NCBI GenBank assembly: GCA_039105265.1 | Contig: JAPFFF010000010.1 | Span: forward strand, 3,472,001-3,536,000 | DNA: 64,000 nucleotides | Direction of reading: 5' to 3' | Origin: Tritrichomonas musculus | Taxonomy: Eukaryota; Parabasalia; Tritrichomonadida; Tritrichomonadidae | Part shown: one piece after another, positions 1-11,400 of the stretch | How the letters are laid out: each line of letters opens with the position of its first letter | Position numbering within the stretch: the first letter of the stretch is position 1 | Position numbers and translations under genes: made by a program | The notes under the pieces: generated by a model | Told to the model about the DNA's origin: nothing | The model's input: the letters and a program-made list of their open reading frames with translations, nothing else | The model's database searches: none

Positions 1-1365
1 GTCTTCATTCCAGCAGTAAAGATGGACAGTGGTAGATTTGGATCCTGAAGATGATTGGCAATAAGAACCATCAGAAAAATGCATTGTATTTGTCGTTTCA
101 TTTAATGTTTTAAAAGATCCTAAGTATTCATAATCAATCTTAAAATCATCAAAAAAGGTTAAAGTATATTCTCCATGAGTAAATGATTTTTGATATAATT
201 GAAAATATGCTTTATCCATTGATGCATCTATATTGGTTAACTGGAATGAATATAAGTCAGAACGAGCAGGGTTAAGTTTTTCATCAATTGCATCAAGTTT
301 TGCTTGCGTTTCTGGGTCATATGGATGATATCCGTAATCATAATTGTTATAAGAGTTTTGATCATTATTCTGGTTATTATTATTATCTTGACTTCCTGAC
401 TGGAAAATATATTTTTGATCTGGATATAAAAATGTCTTTTCCCATACTTTTCTGAAAAATTGGCGGAATTTGCTTTCAGGCTTTTTCTCTTCCTCTTCAT
501 TTGGAGTTTCTTCAGTAGGGTCGAAATTTTGAAAAGTAGGTATGTAATCACTAGTTGGCTCTGGAGTTTCAGTGACAGGCGGTTCATCTTGAGGAGGAAT
601 GTACTCATAAGAATAATCATTTCTGTAAAATTCTTCCGGATTATAATATTGATGATATCTGTAGTAATCATAATATCTTTCATATCGATATTCGTCATCT
701 TCATCTGCAACATCACCATAATCGTTATTTTCTTCACCTTGATAATAATCGTCTTCAAGATTTTTTGGAGGTGGTATAAAATCTTCATATGGTATAAAAT
801 CATCGGGATCTTTGAGATCGTTATAAGGCTTTTTATCAATTACTCTTTGTCGCATTTCTTCAAGAATTGATACTTTACTGTCAAGTTTTGCTTTTTGATA
901 AACTTTTTGTTTATAGTTTTCTTCTCCTTCAACTGAGTAATTTTTATATATTTCATAGCCTTCATGAAAAATTTTCTCAAAATGTTCGACTAGTTTTTTT
1001 TTGCGGGCAGATAAACTAGCGCATGTATTTTTATTTTGAGATGCAGTTTCATTTGATTCATCTGAACAATCGCAGCAATCGCAAATACCATCATCTACTT
1101 TCCATTTTGTGATATATTGTGGTTCCCATCCTTCATTTTTGCAATAAAATTTTGTTCCAGAATCAATTGATGTGCCAGGTTCATCAGAAGAATCTTTACA
1201 ATCAGGATAGTTATCATTAAATTGTGACAAAATGATAGTCTTAGATCCATCGAAACATTTAAAAGTTTGTTTAGTTAGGTCAATGGATGATTTATATTTT
1301 TGCCAAAGTTCAGGAGGAGCACCTCGTGGTGGTAGGGAAAATAAGAGAATTGTAAATAAAATCAT
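1..1365 (-). CDS. PRKCSH: Glucosidase II beta subunit (partial, 3' end outside window)
   Basis: Non-catalytic subunit of ER glucosidase II, which trims glucose from N-glycans during glycoprotein quality control. About 455 residues are visible and the frame is open to the window edge. After a short hydrophobic leader (residues 1-12) comes the family N-terminal signature RGAPPELW, then two LDL-A-like Cys/Asp segments (DCKDSSDEPGT near 55-65 and DGICDCCDCSDE near 92-103) that bind calcium and the alpha subunit. A charged coiled coil and a Tyr/Asp/Glu-rich linker follow. The visible end holds the start of the mannose-6-phosphate-receptor homology domain, including the YCQSS..STTVHLYCW stretch. 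The start was chosen because this ATG directly precedes the leader and no in-frame ATG lies just upstream. The identity is secure from the paired Cys signatures; the C-terminus cannot be judged. Confidence 0.92.
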   Translation of the reverse strand, partial: MILFTILLFSLPPRGAPPELWQKYKSSIDLTKQTFKCFDGSKTIILSQFNDNYPDCKDSSDEPGTSIDSGTKFYCKNEGWEPQYITKWKVDDGICDCCDCSDESNETASQNKNTCASLSARKKKLVEHFEKIFHEGYEIYKNYSVEGEENYKQKVYQKAKLDSKVSILEEMRQRVIDKKPYNDLKDPDDFIPYEDFIPPPKNLEDDYYQGEENNDYGDVADEDDEYRYERYYDYYRYHQYYNPEEFYRNDYSYEYIPPQDEPPVTETPEPTSDYIPTFQNFDPTEETPNEEEEKKPESKFRQFFRKVWEKTFLYPDQKYIFQSGSQDNNNNQNNDQNSYNNYDYGYHPYDPETQAKLDAIDEKLNPARSDLYSFQLTNIDASMDKAYFQLYQKSFTHGEYTLTFFDDFKIDYEYLGSFKTLNETTNTMHFSDGSYCQSSSGSKSTTVHLYCWNED

Positions 1366-2201
1366 TTGATCATTTAATTTCGATTTATTCGACCATTTTT
1401 CTTTTTAAAGCATTTGAATTTGCAAATAGCCATTCTTGAATAATTGGTATCTTGATTTGTATCTTTATTTAATGTATAAAAATCGGTAAATTATTTAATA
1501 TAATTATAATAGATTTTTTTAAATAAAATTTAATCAAAAAATGAACTGAATAATATTATTTTTATTGATAACCTAAATAAATACACATATTAAGGCATCA
1601 AATTTTGCATACTAACAAACATAATATCATCCAATTGTAATGCAATATTAACAATTTTTATAAAATAAGATATTTACTTGTAAGTTAGAGCAATTGAATC
1701 AAGATTTTTGTGGAAAATGATAAAAATAGTAATAAATAGGGTCTAGAAATGATAGCATATTTTATTATATTTATTAAATATACTTTCTGCTTTGTTTTTA
1801 AAGATAAAAAAATATGAGATAAAATATTGATTGTTTCAAAAGGCAAATTTCTATTTAAATTTGTTTAAAAAGTGAGTAAATATCATTACAAATAAGTTTA
1901 TTATCTATTTTTGTTGTATATTTTACAATATAGTTTTTTTCTATTTCAATAATAGTTTGTTCAAATTTCATAAAAGAATTTCAATGATCATAAAAACAAT
2001 TGAGAATTAATTGGGAATCAATAAAGCAATGACCATAAAAAAAAAAATTGACTCATGTTAAAAATAACCCAAAAAATCGTATAACTGCATTCAAAAATCT
2101 GCATCAAATAGAAATAAAAATAAAATTTGAAGGAGATATTGTAAAAAATTGAAAAGGTTATTTTTTTCATTATTTTTAATTGGTCAAAAACAATCACAAA
2201 A
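1366..2201. other. AT-rich intergenic region
   Basis: This is the divergent promoter region between the glucosidase II beta gene and the aldo/keto reductase. It is strongly AT-rich with no credible open frame on either strand. Apart from the initiator-like TCACAA just before the reductase start, I see no structured element in it. Confidence 0.7.
2194..2199 (+). promoter_or_regulatory. Initiator (Inr)-like element of the aldo/keto reductase
   Basis: TCACAA lies eight bases before the ATG at 2202. Trichomonad genes typically start transcription at an Inr of the form TCA-pyrimidine-(T/A) within about 20 bases of the ATG, and this fits. Short motifs occur by chance, so support is moderate. Confidence 0.4.
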
Positions 2202-3116
2202 ATGGAAATTGTTGAGCCTGAGCCAGTTGCTTACATTGACAATTATGACAAAAAGTATGTTACATTAAGTAATGGACTTCAGATGCCAATTATTGGTTTT
2301 GGTGTGTATCTGACTCCACCTGAAGAAACAGAAAGTTGCGTTCTCGAAGCAATAAAAGCTGGATATAGGCTTATTGATACAGCTCAAGCATATTGTAATG
2401 AGGAAGGTGTTGGAAATGCAATACAAAAATGCGGAATTCCACGCAATGAACTTTTTATAACAACTAAAGTTATGATTTCAAATCCGAATTATGAAAAAGC
2501 ACGAGAATCTGTTCTTATATCAATGAAGAAACTTAAGGTTGATTATATTGATCTAGTTCTTATTCATCGTCCTTTTTCCGATTATTTCTCAATTTGGCGT
2601 GCACTTGAAGACTTATATGATGAAGGCAAGTTAAAAGCTATTGGTGTTTCCAATTTCCAACCTGATAGATTAACAGACATTTGCATGTATAATCGCTACA
2701 GGCCAATGGTTAACCAAATTGAAACTCATCCATTTTATCAGCAAGAAGTTGCACATCAATGGATGCAGAGATTTAATGTTCAACATGAATCATGGTCACC
2801 ATTAACAAATAGAAGGCTAAAAGAACTGTTTAGTAATCCAGTTATATCATCAATTGCCAAAAATCACAATAAAACTCCAGCGCAGGTTGCACTCAGATTT
2901 AATATTCAGCGTGGAATTGTTGTTATTCCAAAATCTACTCATAAAGAAAGAATAATTGAAAATTTCAACGTTTTTGATTTCGTTTTGACAAAAGAAGAAA
3001 TGGAACAAATTAAAAACATAGATCAAGATCAGGCTTCAATGATGAGAGCTGATGATCCAAGAAATGCTGAACGTCTCAAGAAAATGATTGAAAAAAGAGA
3101 ATCTAAACCCAAATAA
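2202..3116 (+). CDS. Aldo/keto reductase
   Basis: NADPH-dependent oxidoreductase of the AKR superfamily, probably cytosolic, acting on aldehydes or ketones; the substrate is not predictable. The 304 residues match the usual length for a single TIM barrel. The catalytic tetrad is readable: Asp59 (LIDTAQAY), Tyr64, Lys89 (ITTKV) and His122 (VLIHRP). The family block KAIGVSNF and the cofactor-binding VIPKSTHKERI are also present. The C-terminus ends in a charged Lys/Arg-rich tail, slightly unusual for the group. It most resembles the 2,5-diketogluconate reductase/prostaglandin F synthase type common in bacteria and protists, so transfer from bacteria is possible but not shown here. An Inr-like motif lies eight bases before the start. 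Confidence 0.93.
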   Translation: MEIVEPEPVAYIDNYDKKYVTLSNGLQMPIIGFGVYLTPPEETESCVLEAIKAGYRLIDTAQAYCNEEGVGNAIQKCGIPRNELFITTKVMISNPNYEKARESVLISMKKLKVDYIDLVLIHRPFSDYFSIWRALEDLYDEGKLKAIGVSNFQPDRLTDICMYNRYRPMVNQIETHPFYQQEVAHQWMQRFNVQHESWSPLTNRRLKELFSNPVISSIAKNHNKTPAQVALRFNIQRGIVVIPKSTHKERIIENFNVFDFVLTKEEMEQIKNIDQDQASMMRADDPRNAERLKKMIEKRESKPK

Positions 3117-3298
3117 AGGATATATCTCTTCTTTTTATATAAATATGAAAAAATATCCAAAATATTTAATTTAATTTTCAATATTTTATATACAAAGTTG
3201 CATAAATGATTAATATAAAATAGTTTAGTCATAGCTATTAGTTTTTATTCAATAAATTAATCTCCATATAAACATTAACAAATATAAAAAAAAATATT

Positions 3299-3319
3299 AA
3301 AAAAAAAAAAAAAAAAAAA
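3299..3319. repeat. Poly(A) run between convergent genes
   Basis: An uninterrupted run of 21 A on the plus strand, two bases before the stop codon of the minus-strand gene that ends at 3322. It lies in the short spacer between two convergent genes. It could be a slippage tract or a retroposed tail; nothing else supports the latter. Confidence 0.8.
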
Positions 3320-3321
3320 TA

Positions 3322-5319
3322 TTAAGATTGAGGCCACTTTCCATCATAATCTACTAATTTGTCAGATGATATTATTCCTTCTTCACGATAAACTGACAAA
3401 CATCTGGAAAATCCTTCGTTTTCGTTTAATACAAGTACATACTCTCCTACTTCAACTTCAAGTTCCCCATCTTCTATTTTTGTAGCAACCTTCATTATTT
3501 TACGATTAAAAGTTTTCTTTAATTTTGATTTTTCAATTGTTATTTTTTCACCAGTATGTAAATCAATTGCTGTAACATTTTTGAAAGCCTTGTTTTTGGC
3601 TAAAACAGTAACTTCATCGCCTTTTTGAAGAGATCCAAAATCTTCTGTTAAAACAGCTTCATATCGTGTCATATCGCTCATGAATATTTCTTCTGGAGCT
3701 AAAAACTTATTTACATCAAAACTGAACATTTTGGTGATTTCAAAGAAAGTTGAATCAGGCATTTCTTCCCCTTCCCCTTCAAGATCTCGATCTTCATTTA
3801 AGTATGCATCATCTGTAGTTGTTGTTGTGGTCGTGGTCGTAGTTGTTGTGAACTTTGCGTTATTAATATGTAATGCACCTGACTGGTTGCTGCTTTTTGC
3901 TTGCTGTAAATTGACTAAACCATTTTTTGAGTCATCGTTTTGAACGTCTTCAGTTGATTGAGGTTGATGTTCTCTTTTTTGATCAATAAGATGAATTATT
4001 TCTTGATTCTCTGGAGCTGGTTGAGGCAATTCGTTATTATTTTCTAGTTGATCATGATTTCCATCTTCATTATGCTGAACTTGCTCTGCCATATCTTGTT
4101 GTTCTTTGTTTTTATCCTCGTTATCTGCTTGATTTTGCTGAATTGGTTGATCTTGCTGAACCTCGATGTTTGCTTGATTTTGCTGAACTTCTTCACTTGC
4201 TTGATTATGTTGATCTTGTTGGGATTCATTATTCTGCTGGTTTTCGGTAGTTTGGAGAGATTCTTGGTTTTGGTCTTGCTTGTGATTATTTTGTGGAATT
4301 TGCTCTTCTGGCTGTTTCTGCGGATTAGTATCATTTTTATCAGGAGCATCAAAAAGGTTAGCTTGATTTTTAGATGGTGATTTGTTGTCTGAAGAAAAAT
4401 TATTGTATTGTTGCATCATACGAATAGCATTACTGTGTGCTGTCGAGAGTGATCCTGTTCTGGAAAGTCTAATACGTGATGGAGGCTTTTGAAGTGCAGG
4501 CTCGTCGACATATTCATCAACATCTTTTTGACTGTTAATTGTACTAAGTTCATTTGATATGCTACTCGTAATTTCTTTGTTCATACTTGAAATAAGTTTT
4601 AAAGATTCACAAAAATCAATTAAGCAATTAAAAAAGCCTGTATGCTTTTTATATTCAGTTTGTTCATAACTTGATAAGGCTTTTTCAATTTGGAGGTTGT
4701 ATTCCATAATTTTATGATTAAGTTCAACCATTTTGTCAACAGCAGCTTTTTGAGTTCCTTTAAACTTAAATTTGAGTTTATCATATTTTTCTTTTTGGGC
4801 TGGATCACCATGTGATTGCTCAATTGCGTCGCATAATGTTTGATATTCTTGATTTTTTTCTTGGTATTGTTGGTCAACAATACTGATTTCTGCAATAGCG
4901 CTCTGAATCGACCTTTCAATTTCTTCAATTTCATTTGAGTATTGGCCCTTAATTTCTTTAAACTTGGCTATGAGCTTATTTTCAACACCTTCCAAAATTT
5001 TTTCAAGTGGTTCATTACAAAATATAGAGTTCGAAATCTTGTTCCATGATCTTGTTAACGTTGGTTCTGGATTGTCAATAACATGTCCGCGTTCGATACG
5101 AAGAATCATTGGAATTTTTTTGTTAATATTAGGAGGCTCAACTTTGATTGAGTTATTTTGACGAATATAAGTTTTCAGCATATTGCAAAAAGAAGTTGTG
5201 TATTGAGTAGCTTCATCAAGAAATGCAACGTTGGTTGTTAATGCATTATGAATGATTCTAAGAATTGCTTGAGCATTCATTTGACTATAACTTTTTGAAA
5301 GAAAATTTTCAAAAGACAT
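3322..5319 (-). CDS. BAR/F-BAR-like coiled-coil protein with two C-terminal SH3-like domains
   Basis: Likely a membrane-curving adaptor linking membrane to actin or endocytic machinery. With the ATG at 5319 it has 665 residues. The open frame runs back to 5358, but the extra 13 residues are low-complexity, and MSFENFLSKSY looks like an F-BAR start. Residues about 1-260 are a long amphipathic helical region with coiled coils (IEEIERSIQSAIAEI onward), as in BAR domains. A Gln/Asn-rich linker of about 180 residues follows, then a run of 12 Thr. The end carries two SH3-like units: one around RYEAVLTEDFGSLQKGDEVTVLA and one around GEYVLVLNENEGFSRCLS. The BAR assignment rests on helix pattern and architecture, not on strong motifs, and could be wrong; the SH3-like ends are better supported. 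Confidence 0.68.
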   Translation of the reverse strand: MSFENFLSKSYSQMNAQAILRIIHNALTTNVAFLDEATQYTTSFCNMLKTYIRQNNSIKVEPPNINKKIPMILRIERGHVIDNPEPTLTRSWNKISNSIFCNEPLEKILEGVENKLIAKFKEIKGQYSNEIEEIERSIQSAIAEISIVDQQYQEKNQEYQTLCDAIEQSHGDPAQKEKYDKLKFKFKGTQKAAVDKMVELNHKIMEYNLQIEKALSSYEQTEYKKHTGFFNCLIDFCESLKLISSMNKEITSSISNELSTINSQKDVDEYVDEPALQKPPSRIRLSRTGSLSTAHSNAIRMMQQYNNFSSDNKSPSKNQANLFDAPDKNDTNPQKQPEEQIPQNNHKQDQNQESLQTTENQQNNESQQDQHNQASEEVQQNQANIEVQQDQPIQQNQADNEDKNKEQQDMAEQVQHNEDGNHDQLENNNELPQPAPENQEIIHLIDQKREHQPQSTEDVQNDDSKNGLVNLQQAKSSNQSGALHINNAKFTTTTTTTTTTTTDDAYLNEDRDLEGEGEEMPDSTFFEITKMFSFDVNKFLAPEEIFMSDMTRYEAVLTEDFGSLQKGDEVTVLAKNKAFKNVTAIDLHTGEKITIEKSKLKKTFNRKIMKVATKIEDGELEVEVGEYVLVLNENEGFSRCLSVYREEGIISSDKLVDYDGKWPQS

Positions 5320-5415
5320 AAAAAGAATATAAAAAATAAGAATTTTATAAATAAACAAATAAACATATTATATAATTAAATTATAATTAAAACAAAATAA
5401 ATAAATAAAAGCAAA

Positions 5416-8400
5416 TTACTTATTCTTTTGAATAAATCTGTTTTCTTCAAATGAGTCTTCTGTTTCTTTTGTTAAATTCATGCAAGTTTCTTTGGATCTC
5501 AACATTAAAAGAAGAGTTTGCGTTGTTGTCAATTCATTTTCACAATCATTAGCAGCTCTATATGTATTAATAGCAACAATAATTCTATAAAGCTTTTGAG
5601 GCCTCTCCATTTTATCAAGCCACAATTTATCCAACTGTGAAGTTGCTGTATTTCTAACGACAACACCGAATGTAACAATAATCAACATATAAATTCCGAG
5701 AATACCACCTTTTTCTGCAATTAATGATCCGATTAAATTTTCAGCTGATACTGGTTGAGAAAAAAGAAGCATTGTTAAAAAGTCAGTCTTAAGGAAAGAA
5801 ATTGATGATGATTGAGATTCTGTAGTTGGCACCAATTCAATTTGTTGACTATCAAGCGTAGGGAATGTTAAATTAACTGTTCTTGTGAATTCGTTAGAAT
5901 CCATAATTGAATCTGAAGTTGGCACCAAGTACAGAAGAGGAATTTTTTTGAATGTATAAACGGTCCCAGTTTCTTCTCTTTGCAAAATCAAGCTTAATCT
6001 CTTTCTATCCTCTTCTTTAGTCAAGCATTCTTCCTTGTAATACTTTGATACGTAATTAGAATTGGCTGATGTAGTTGGCGATTGAAAAACGAATGATATT
6101 TCAAAGAATGGGCAAACATCTAAGAAATTGGAACTTCTATCGAGAATATCAGTCACTTTTTCAATTTCATCTTCATTTGGGAACCAAAAACTTAGCGGAT
6201 CATTTTGAAATTGAAGGATTGATGAATCCTCGTTAGAATTCAATACCAGTATATTTAATGAGTGTGACTTGTGATTTGAAATTTCCTGCATTTGATTTTT
6301 AGAAACTGTAGAAATAGAAGCAGTTGATTCGTAGAAAGGTTTAAACGGTGTCATTCCAATTTTCAATGTAACCGATAACGGCAAATTGGTAATTGTTGTT
6401 GTTGAATTATTTGTCATGAAAAACAACGGACCAAACAACAAAATCAAAAACAAAAAGATAATAAAGCCTCCTATTAAAAACACGCTTTGTTTTTCAGGAT
6501 GGCCTTTTCTTTTCGGATCGAAGTGTTCAGATATTAAGATTTCCAAATTCATTCCGAAATCTCTAATCATCATGAAATCGATCAAACTCACGTATGTCTT
6601 TCTCGACATCCACATCAGCACGGATTGTAATTCGAAGACGAAAGGACAGACCAAGATGAACTTGTTTTTAATTATGATTGTCCTCCAATATTTCTCAAAG
6701 GACAACAATTGATACTCAACCACAATTTTTCCTTTCTGAATTCGATGGCAAGTAACAATACTCGACAGAATTCGAAGCAGCACGTAGAAGTAAAGTGTGC
6801 CTTTGTGATAATTACGGTTAACAACAGGTATATAAAAGAAACACAGGCAATAAGTATAGCTCAACCATAGAATGTTCAGAAAAATCATTGGAAACAAAAC
6901 TTTGGCAATATGACAGAAATTGAAAGTAAGCATGAAAACTACATGAATAATTAAAATGAAGATGAATTCAACATCTACTAAAAAAGTAAAGCTTGTTTTA
7001 ATGCTGGTAGCATTCTCAATTAATGATCCAGTATTGTCTTGCGCCCAAGTTGACCAAAAGAAAACTAAAATAATTAATGAAATTGAATCAATTATTGAAA
7101 CAAGAATTGAATGGCCTGTTTCAATCAAACCGCGATTGTTTAAATTCTTTCGAAGTTGTCTATTAACATTAATGGAATCAACTTCCATTCCTAACGATTT
7201 GACAATGTTTGTTTCATTCGGATTTCCCGATGAAAAATGCTCCGGAAAACCTTCAACTTCCTTCTTAAATCTTTCATAGTAATACTTAGGAGTGAAAAGT
7301 TCGCACCAAGCACGTTGATCTATGATATAAAAGACCGTGAAGATGTAAAGAAGAACCTCAGGAACAATTGTCGAACTAGAATCAATAGAAAAAAGTTTGA
7401 AGACTGAAATTGGCATCCTTTGAATATTCACCGTTTGGGAGTCTTCTTTAATGATGTCAGACAAAAGGTCCAATTTCGAAATGTTCCTCAACGACAAGAT
7501 TAAAATGACAACAAACATGAAAATTCGAAAACGATTAGGACTATTTGAAACGTAATAAGAGCAGAAGAAAAAGACAAATAAAATTAAAGTAACAAAGCCC
7601 ATTATATAAGGCTTCATTAAGACATAGATAATGATAATTAAAAAGAGCAAAAAGAAGGAAATTCGTCGTAAAAACATGCATATGTAACGAACTAGAATCG
7701 AATACGTCTCACTCGATTTATAAAGCTTGAATTGTACTGCATCTGCAAGTGATTGATATTGATAGTGAAATGTAGGCGGGAGTTGCCTAAGAAACGCATA
7801 ATCACTTTGTAATACAACCGACTTTTTGTGAAGATCATAGTTCTCGAGTTGACGCTTCATGACTTCGATGATCGATTGAAGAGTGTATACATTCAGTCCC
7901 GCTTCACAGTTAGGATTGAACGTGATGGCAAAGAAGGCAATCACACGACTAGCCAGCCACTTCATGGCAGTGTTCAGTTTATGCGAAAGTCGGCGCCTCT
8001 TGATCTCTCTCATTGTTGATGTCTCTTCATAGTCGTACAATTCGCCTTCAAGTGAGTTCCTCGAGCCTGTGTTGTTGACAAAGCCTCCTGTATTGCAATA
8101 ATTATTATTCTTGCTCTGGCACGCGCCTCCATTATTATTATTATTGTTGTTGTTGTTATAATTGCTGCCATTAACATTATTATTTAATCTAGTATTATCA
8201 TTATAATCATTGTTGTTATTATTATCATTGTTGTTATTGTTATTATTATCATTATTGTTGTTGTTGTTATCATTGATATTATTATTATTGTTGTTGTTGT
8301 TGTTGTTATCATTGATATTATTATTATTGTTGTTGTTGTTGTTATCATTGATATTATTATTATTGTTGTTGTTGTTGTTATCATTGATATTATTATTATT

Positions 8401-11400
8401 ATTGTTGTTGTTGTTGTTATCATTGATATTATTATTGTTGTTGTTGTTGTTGTTATCATTGATATTATTATTATTATTGTTGTTGTTGTTGTTATCATTG
8501 ATATTATTATTGTTGTTGTTGTTGTTGTTGTTTTTATCATTATTATTATTGTTGTTGTTATTATTATCATCATCTTTTTTATTATTGTGGTTGTTTTTGT
8601 GGTTGTCTTTGTTTAGTTTTTCTTTGTTGGTTTTTTCTTTGTCACTTTTGCTGCTGTTGTTGCTTTTGCCGCTATGATTGTTCTTTCCACTGTGGTCGCT
8701 CTTGCTGCTATTGTTTCTTTTGCCGCTATGATTGTTCTTTCCACTGTGGTCGCTCTTGCTGCTGTTGTTGCTTTTATTTTTGCCACTGTGATCATTTTTC
8801 GAGTTATTGTCATATTGTTTGTAGTAAGAGTTCTTCAACTTCTGGTTTCTGGCCTGCAGCTGCTGGAAGTAAGATAGAGATGCGTTTGCCAGTCCATCTT
8901 TAGTGAGCAGTTCAAAGCTAGAAGACAAGTCATGCATAATTTCGTCGAAGTTATCTTTATTCACATTTTTAATTTTTTGGTTGAACAACTCGTCTTTATT
9001 CTTCAAAATATGTTGATCAAGTTGTCCGATGACCTTCAACTTTCTAGATCTAATAAAACGATAAGCGAATCTTTTATTTTTTGCCACGTTACATTTTCTG
9101 TAGAAATCAGAATTTAATATATGAATGCAAACTCTTTCGAAGATATAAATTGCCGTCCAATGATCTCTATATTTTGAATAATCAGAGAATGGCAAATTGA
9201 AAGCATTTTTAATAAATGAATTCAAACCTTCTTGTGTGAAGATTGGCATTCTACTCAGCAAATGAAGAGCAATTACCCAGAATGTCGCATGTGCCAAAAT
9301 CAGAAGAGCTCTAGCATTATCGTAATGGAACAATAAAGACAAGAAAAGCAAAATAGAAGTGATTAAAAAATAAAAGAATCCATCTAATGTATGAATATTT
9401 GTTGCTATCATCGAAAGAATGATTAATGTTATCTCATAAATGTAACTAACACATAATTTAATACATGAACGTAAGAAATATGGAAGATTATTAAAGATTC
9501 CGTTATAATCAACATAAATATTATGATTATTAAAGAAGACAGAGAAAACAAATGCAGATATACAATTAGCAATTAATGAACTTGTCTTTATATCATAAAC
9601 GCCTAAATAACGAAACCAATCCTCAGCAACTTCAATATTTTTAACATGATCAAATATGTTAAATGTAATATGAAAGATGTCTTTCGGAAAGCCCAAATAA
9701 AGAAGATAATAAATAACAAATAAAGTATTGAATAAAAATGTGATTAATTTCGAACTTTTGTATAAAATGTGACTTTTATAAGTCAGTAAAACCATAATAA
9801 TGAATGTAAACCATCCAAATATTGATCGGTTATAACCAGTGGATACACAAAGTGAACCTAGAACAATAACAGGTAAGAAATAATGTAAAAATGCAACAAC
9901 AGCACGATAAAGTTTAGTTGTAAAAAGTTTCTCAAATGATTCAACTTTTTCTTTCTCTTCGAATTGCTTGGAACAAATAACACCAAGACAAATGCAAGCA
10001 AGTTGCCAAATCATTGACAAATTTCTTTCTTGTGTTGTTGGCTTTCCATTCTTTGAGAAGTAAAACCCTAGATATTTAAGTACTGCATAATGCTTATATG
10101 TTGGAACATCAAGTTCAAATACAACACAAAATAGTTGGGCGCTTAAATAAACAATATTAAAAACAAGAAAGCCAATCCGAATCTTCCTAAACATAGGAAT
10201 GGATAATTGGCCAAATCCAAAGAAAATCATCAATATGAATTTAATCAAGCTAGGATTATCATTGACAATAGAGAAGATAAAGATAAAAAGCCAACTTAAA
10301 TAAAAATCAAAATAATAAAAAATTTTCCGAACTTCATAAAAAATATATTCAATGAACTTGAAATGATCATCATTAGATGACTTTGTAAACATTGTTGTTA
10401 AAACTAACAATGCCGTTAATAATGATATTTCAAATTTCGGTGTTTGTACTTCAGAAATATCAACAACGCCTTTTGGAATTATTGAAGTAATTAAATTTCT
10501 TGGTTCATCAAAATGACTTAAATAATAAATGACCAAGTAAGAAGAAACGAAAACAGATGAAAAACAACAAACAACAAGTTCGAAAGTTTTCTTATTAAAA
10601 TATAAAGATGCAAAAACGCAAATACCAACAATCATAAAGAAAATGGTATAAATATTCGTTGGATAAACAAATAAATGAATAACATGAAACAAACCAACTA
10701 AAAAATGAGCATAATCATAAACACGGCCAGGAACTTCTTTCATAAACAAGTCATCTTTTTTAATAAAGAATTCTTTTTCTTCTTTTATTTCTTGTTGTTT
10801 GTTTTTCTTTTTATTGTCTTGATTTCGTAGATTTTTGTTCCAAAGTGAATCTACTAAAAGTAATAAAGTGCACGTGATAAATATGACAATTTGTGGCCAC
10901 AAAAAGTGAGGAATTGTCATATTTAATGGTGCAACAAGACCTGTGTTAATCATATGACGATAGCTTCCAAAATGGCCAAAAGCTAAACATTCGTCAATAT
11001 CTTCACGACAGTCTTCATTAATCGTTATTTTAAAATAACTTGTTATAATGAAAAATGCACATGTCATGATTTTGATAAAGATGAAAATAGGACGAGTGTA
11101 CAAAGCCAATAAAACAATTACAATCAAAATGCAACCAAATATAATGAATGCAAAACGATGCTCAAAATAAGAACCTGTGATTCCGACAATAAAGATAATG
11201 AAAGCACAAATATATTTAAATAGCCAATAACAAGCAAAAAGGAATTTTTGGGTTCGAGTGATTTCTTTCTTTTCTTCTTCATATTCATCATCGTCAAAAT
11301 CATCATTTTCATGACTATTTGTAGAGCCCTCACTAGCTGAAAAACTCAAACTAGAATCAGGAGACTTATTAGCATCTAATAATAAAATACTATCACCTTT

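Noticed and set aside
237-870. Open frames on both strands (237-839 minus, 460-870 plus)
   Set aside because: They lie over the glucosidase II beta frame, are low-complexity Ile/Phe/Lys-rich, and have no motif; the beta-subunit frame explains the DNA.
8184-8677. Leu-, Ile- and Thr-rich open frames over the repeat
   Set aside because: They are alternate-frame readings of the AAC/AAT repeat inside Piezo.
8200-8800. CRISPR-like array because of regular repeats
   Set aside because: The repeats are in-frame trinucleotide and 54-bp coding repeats without unique spacers.
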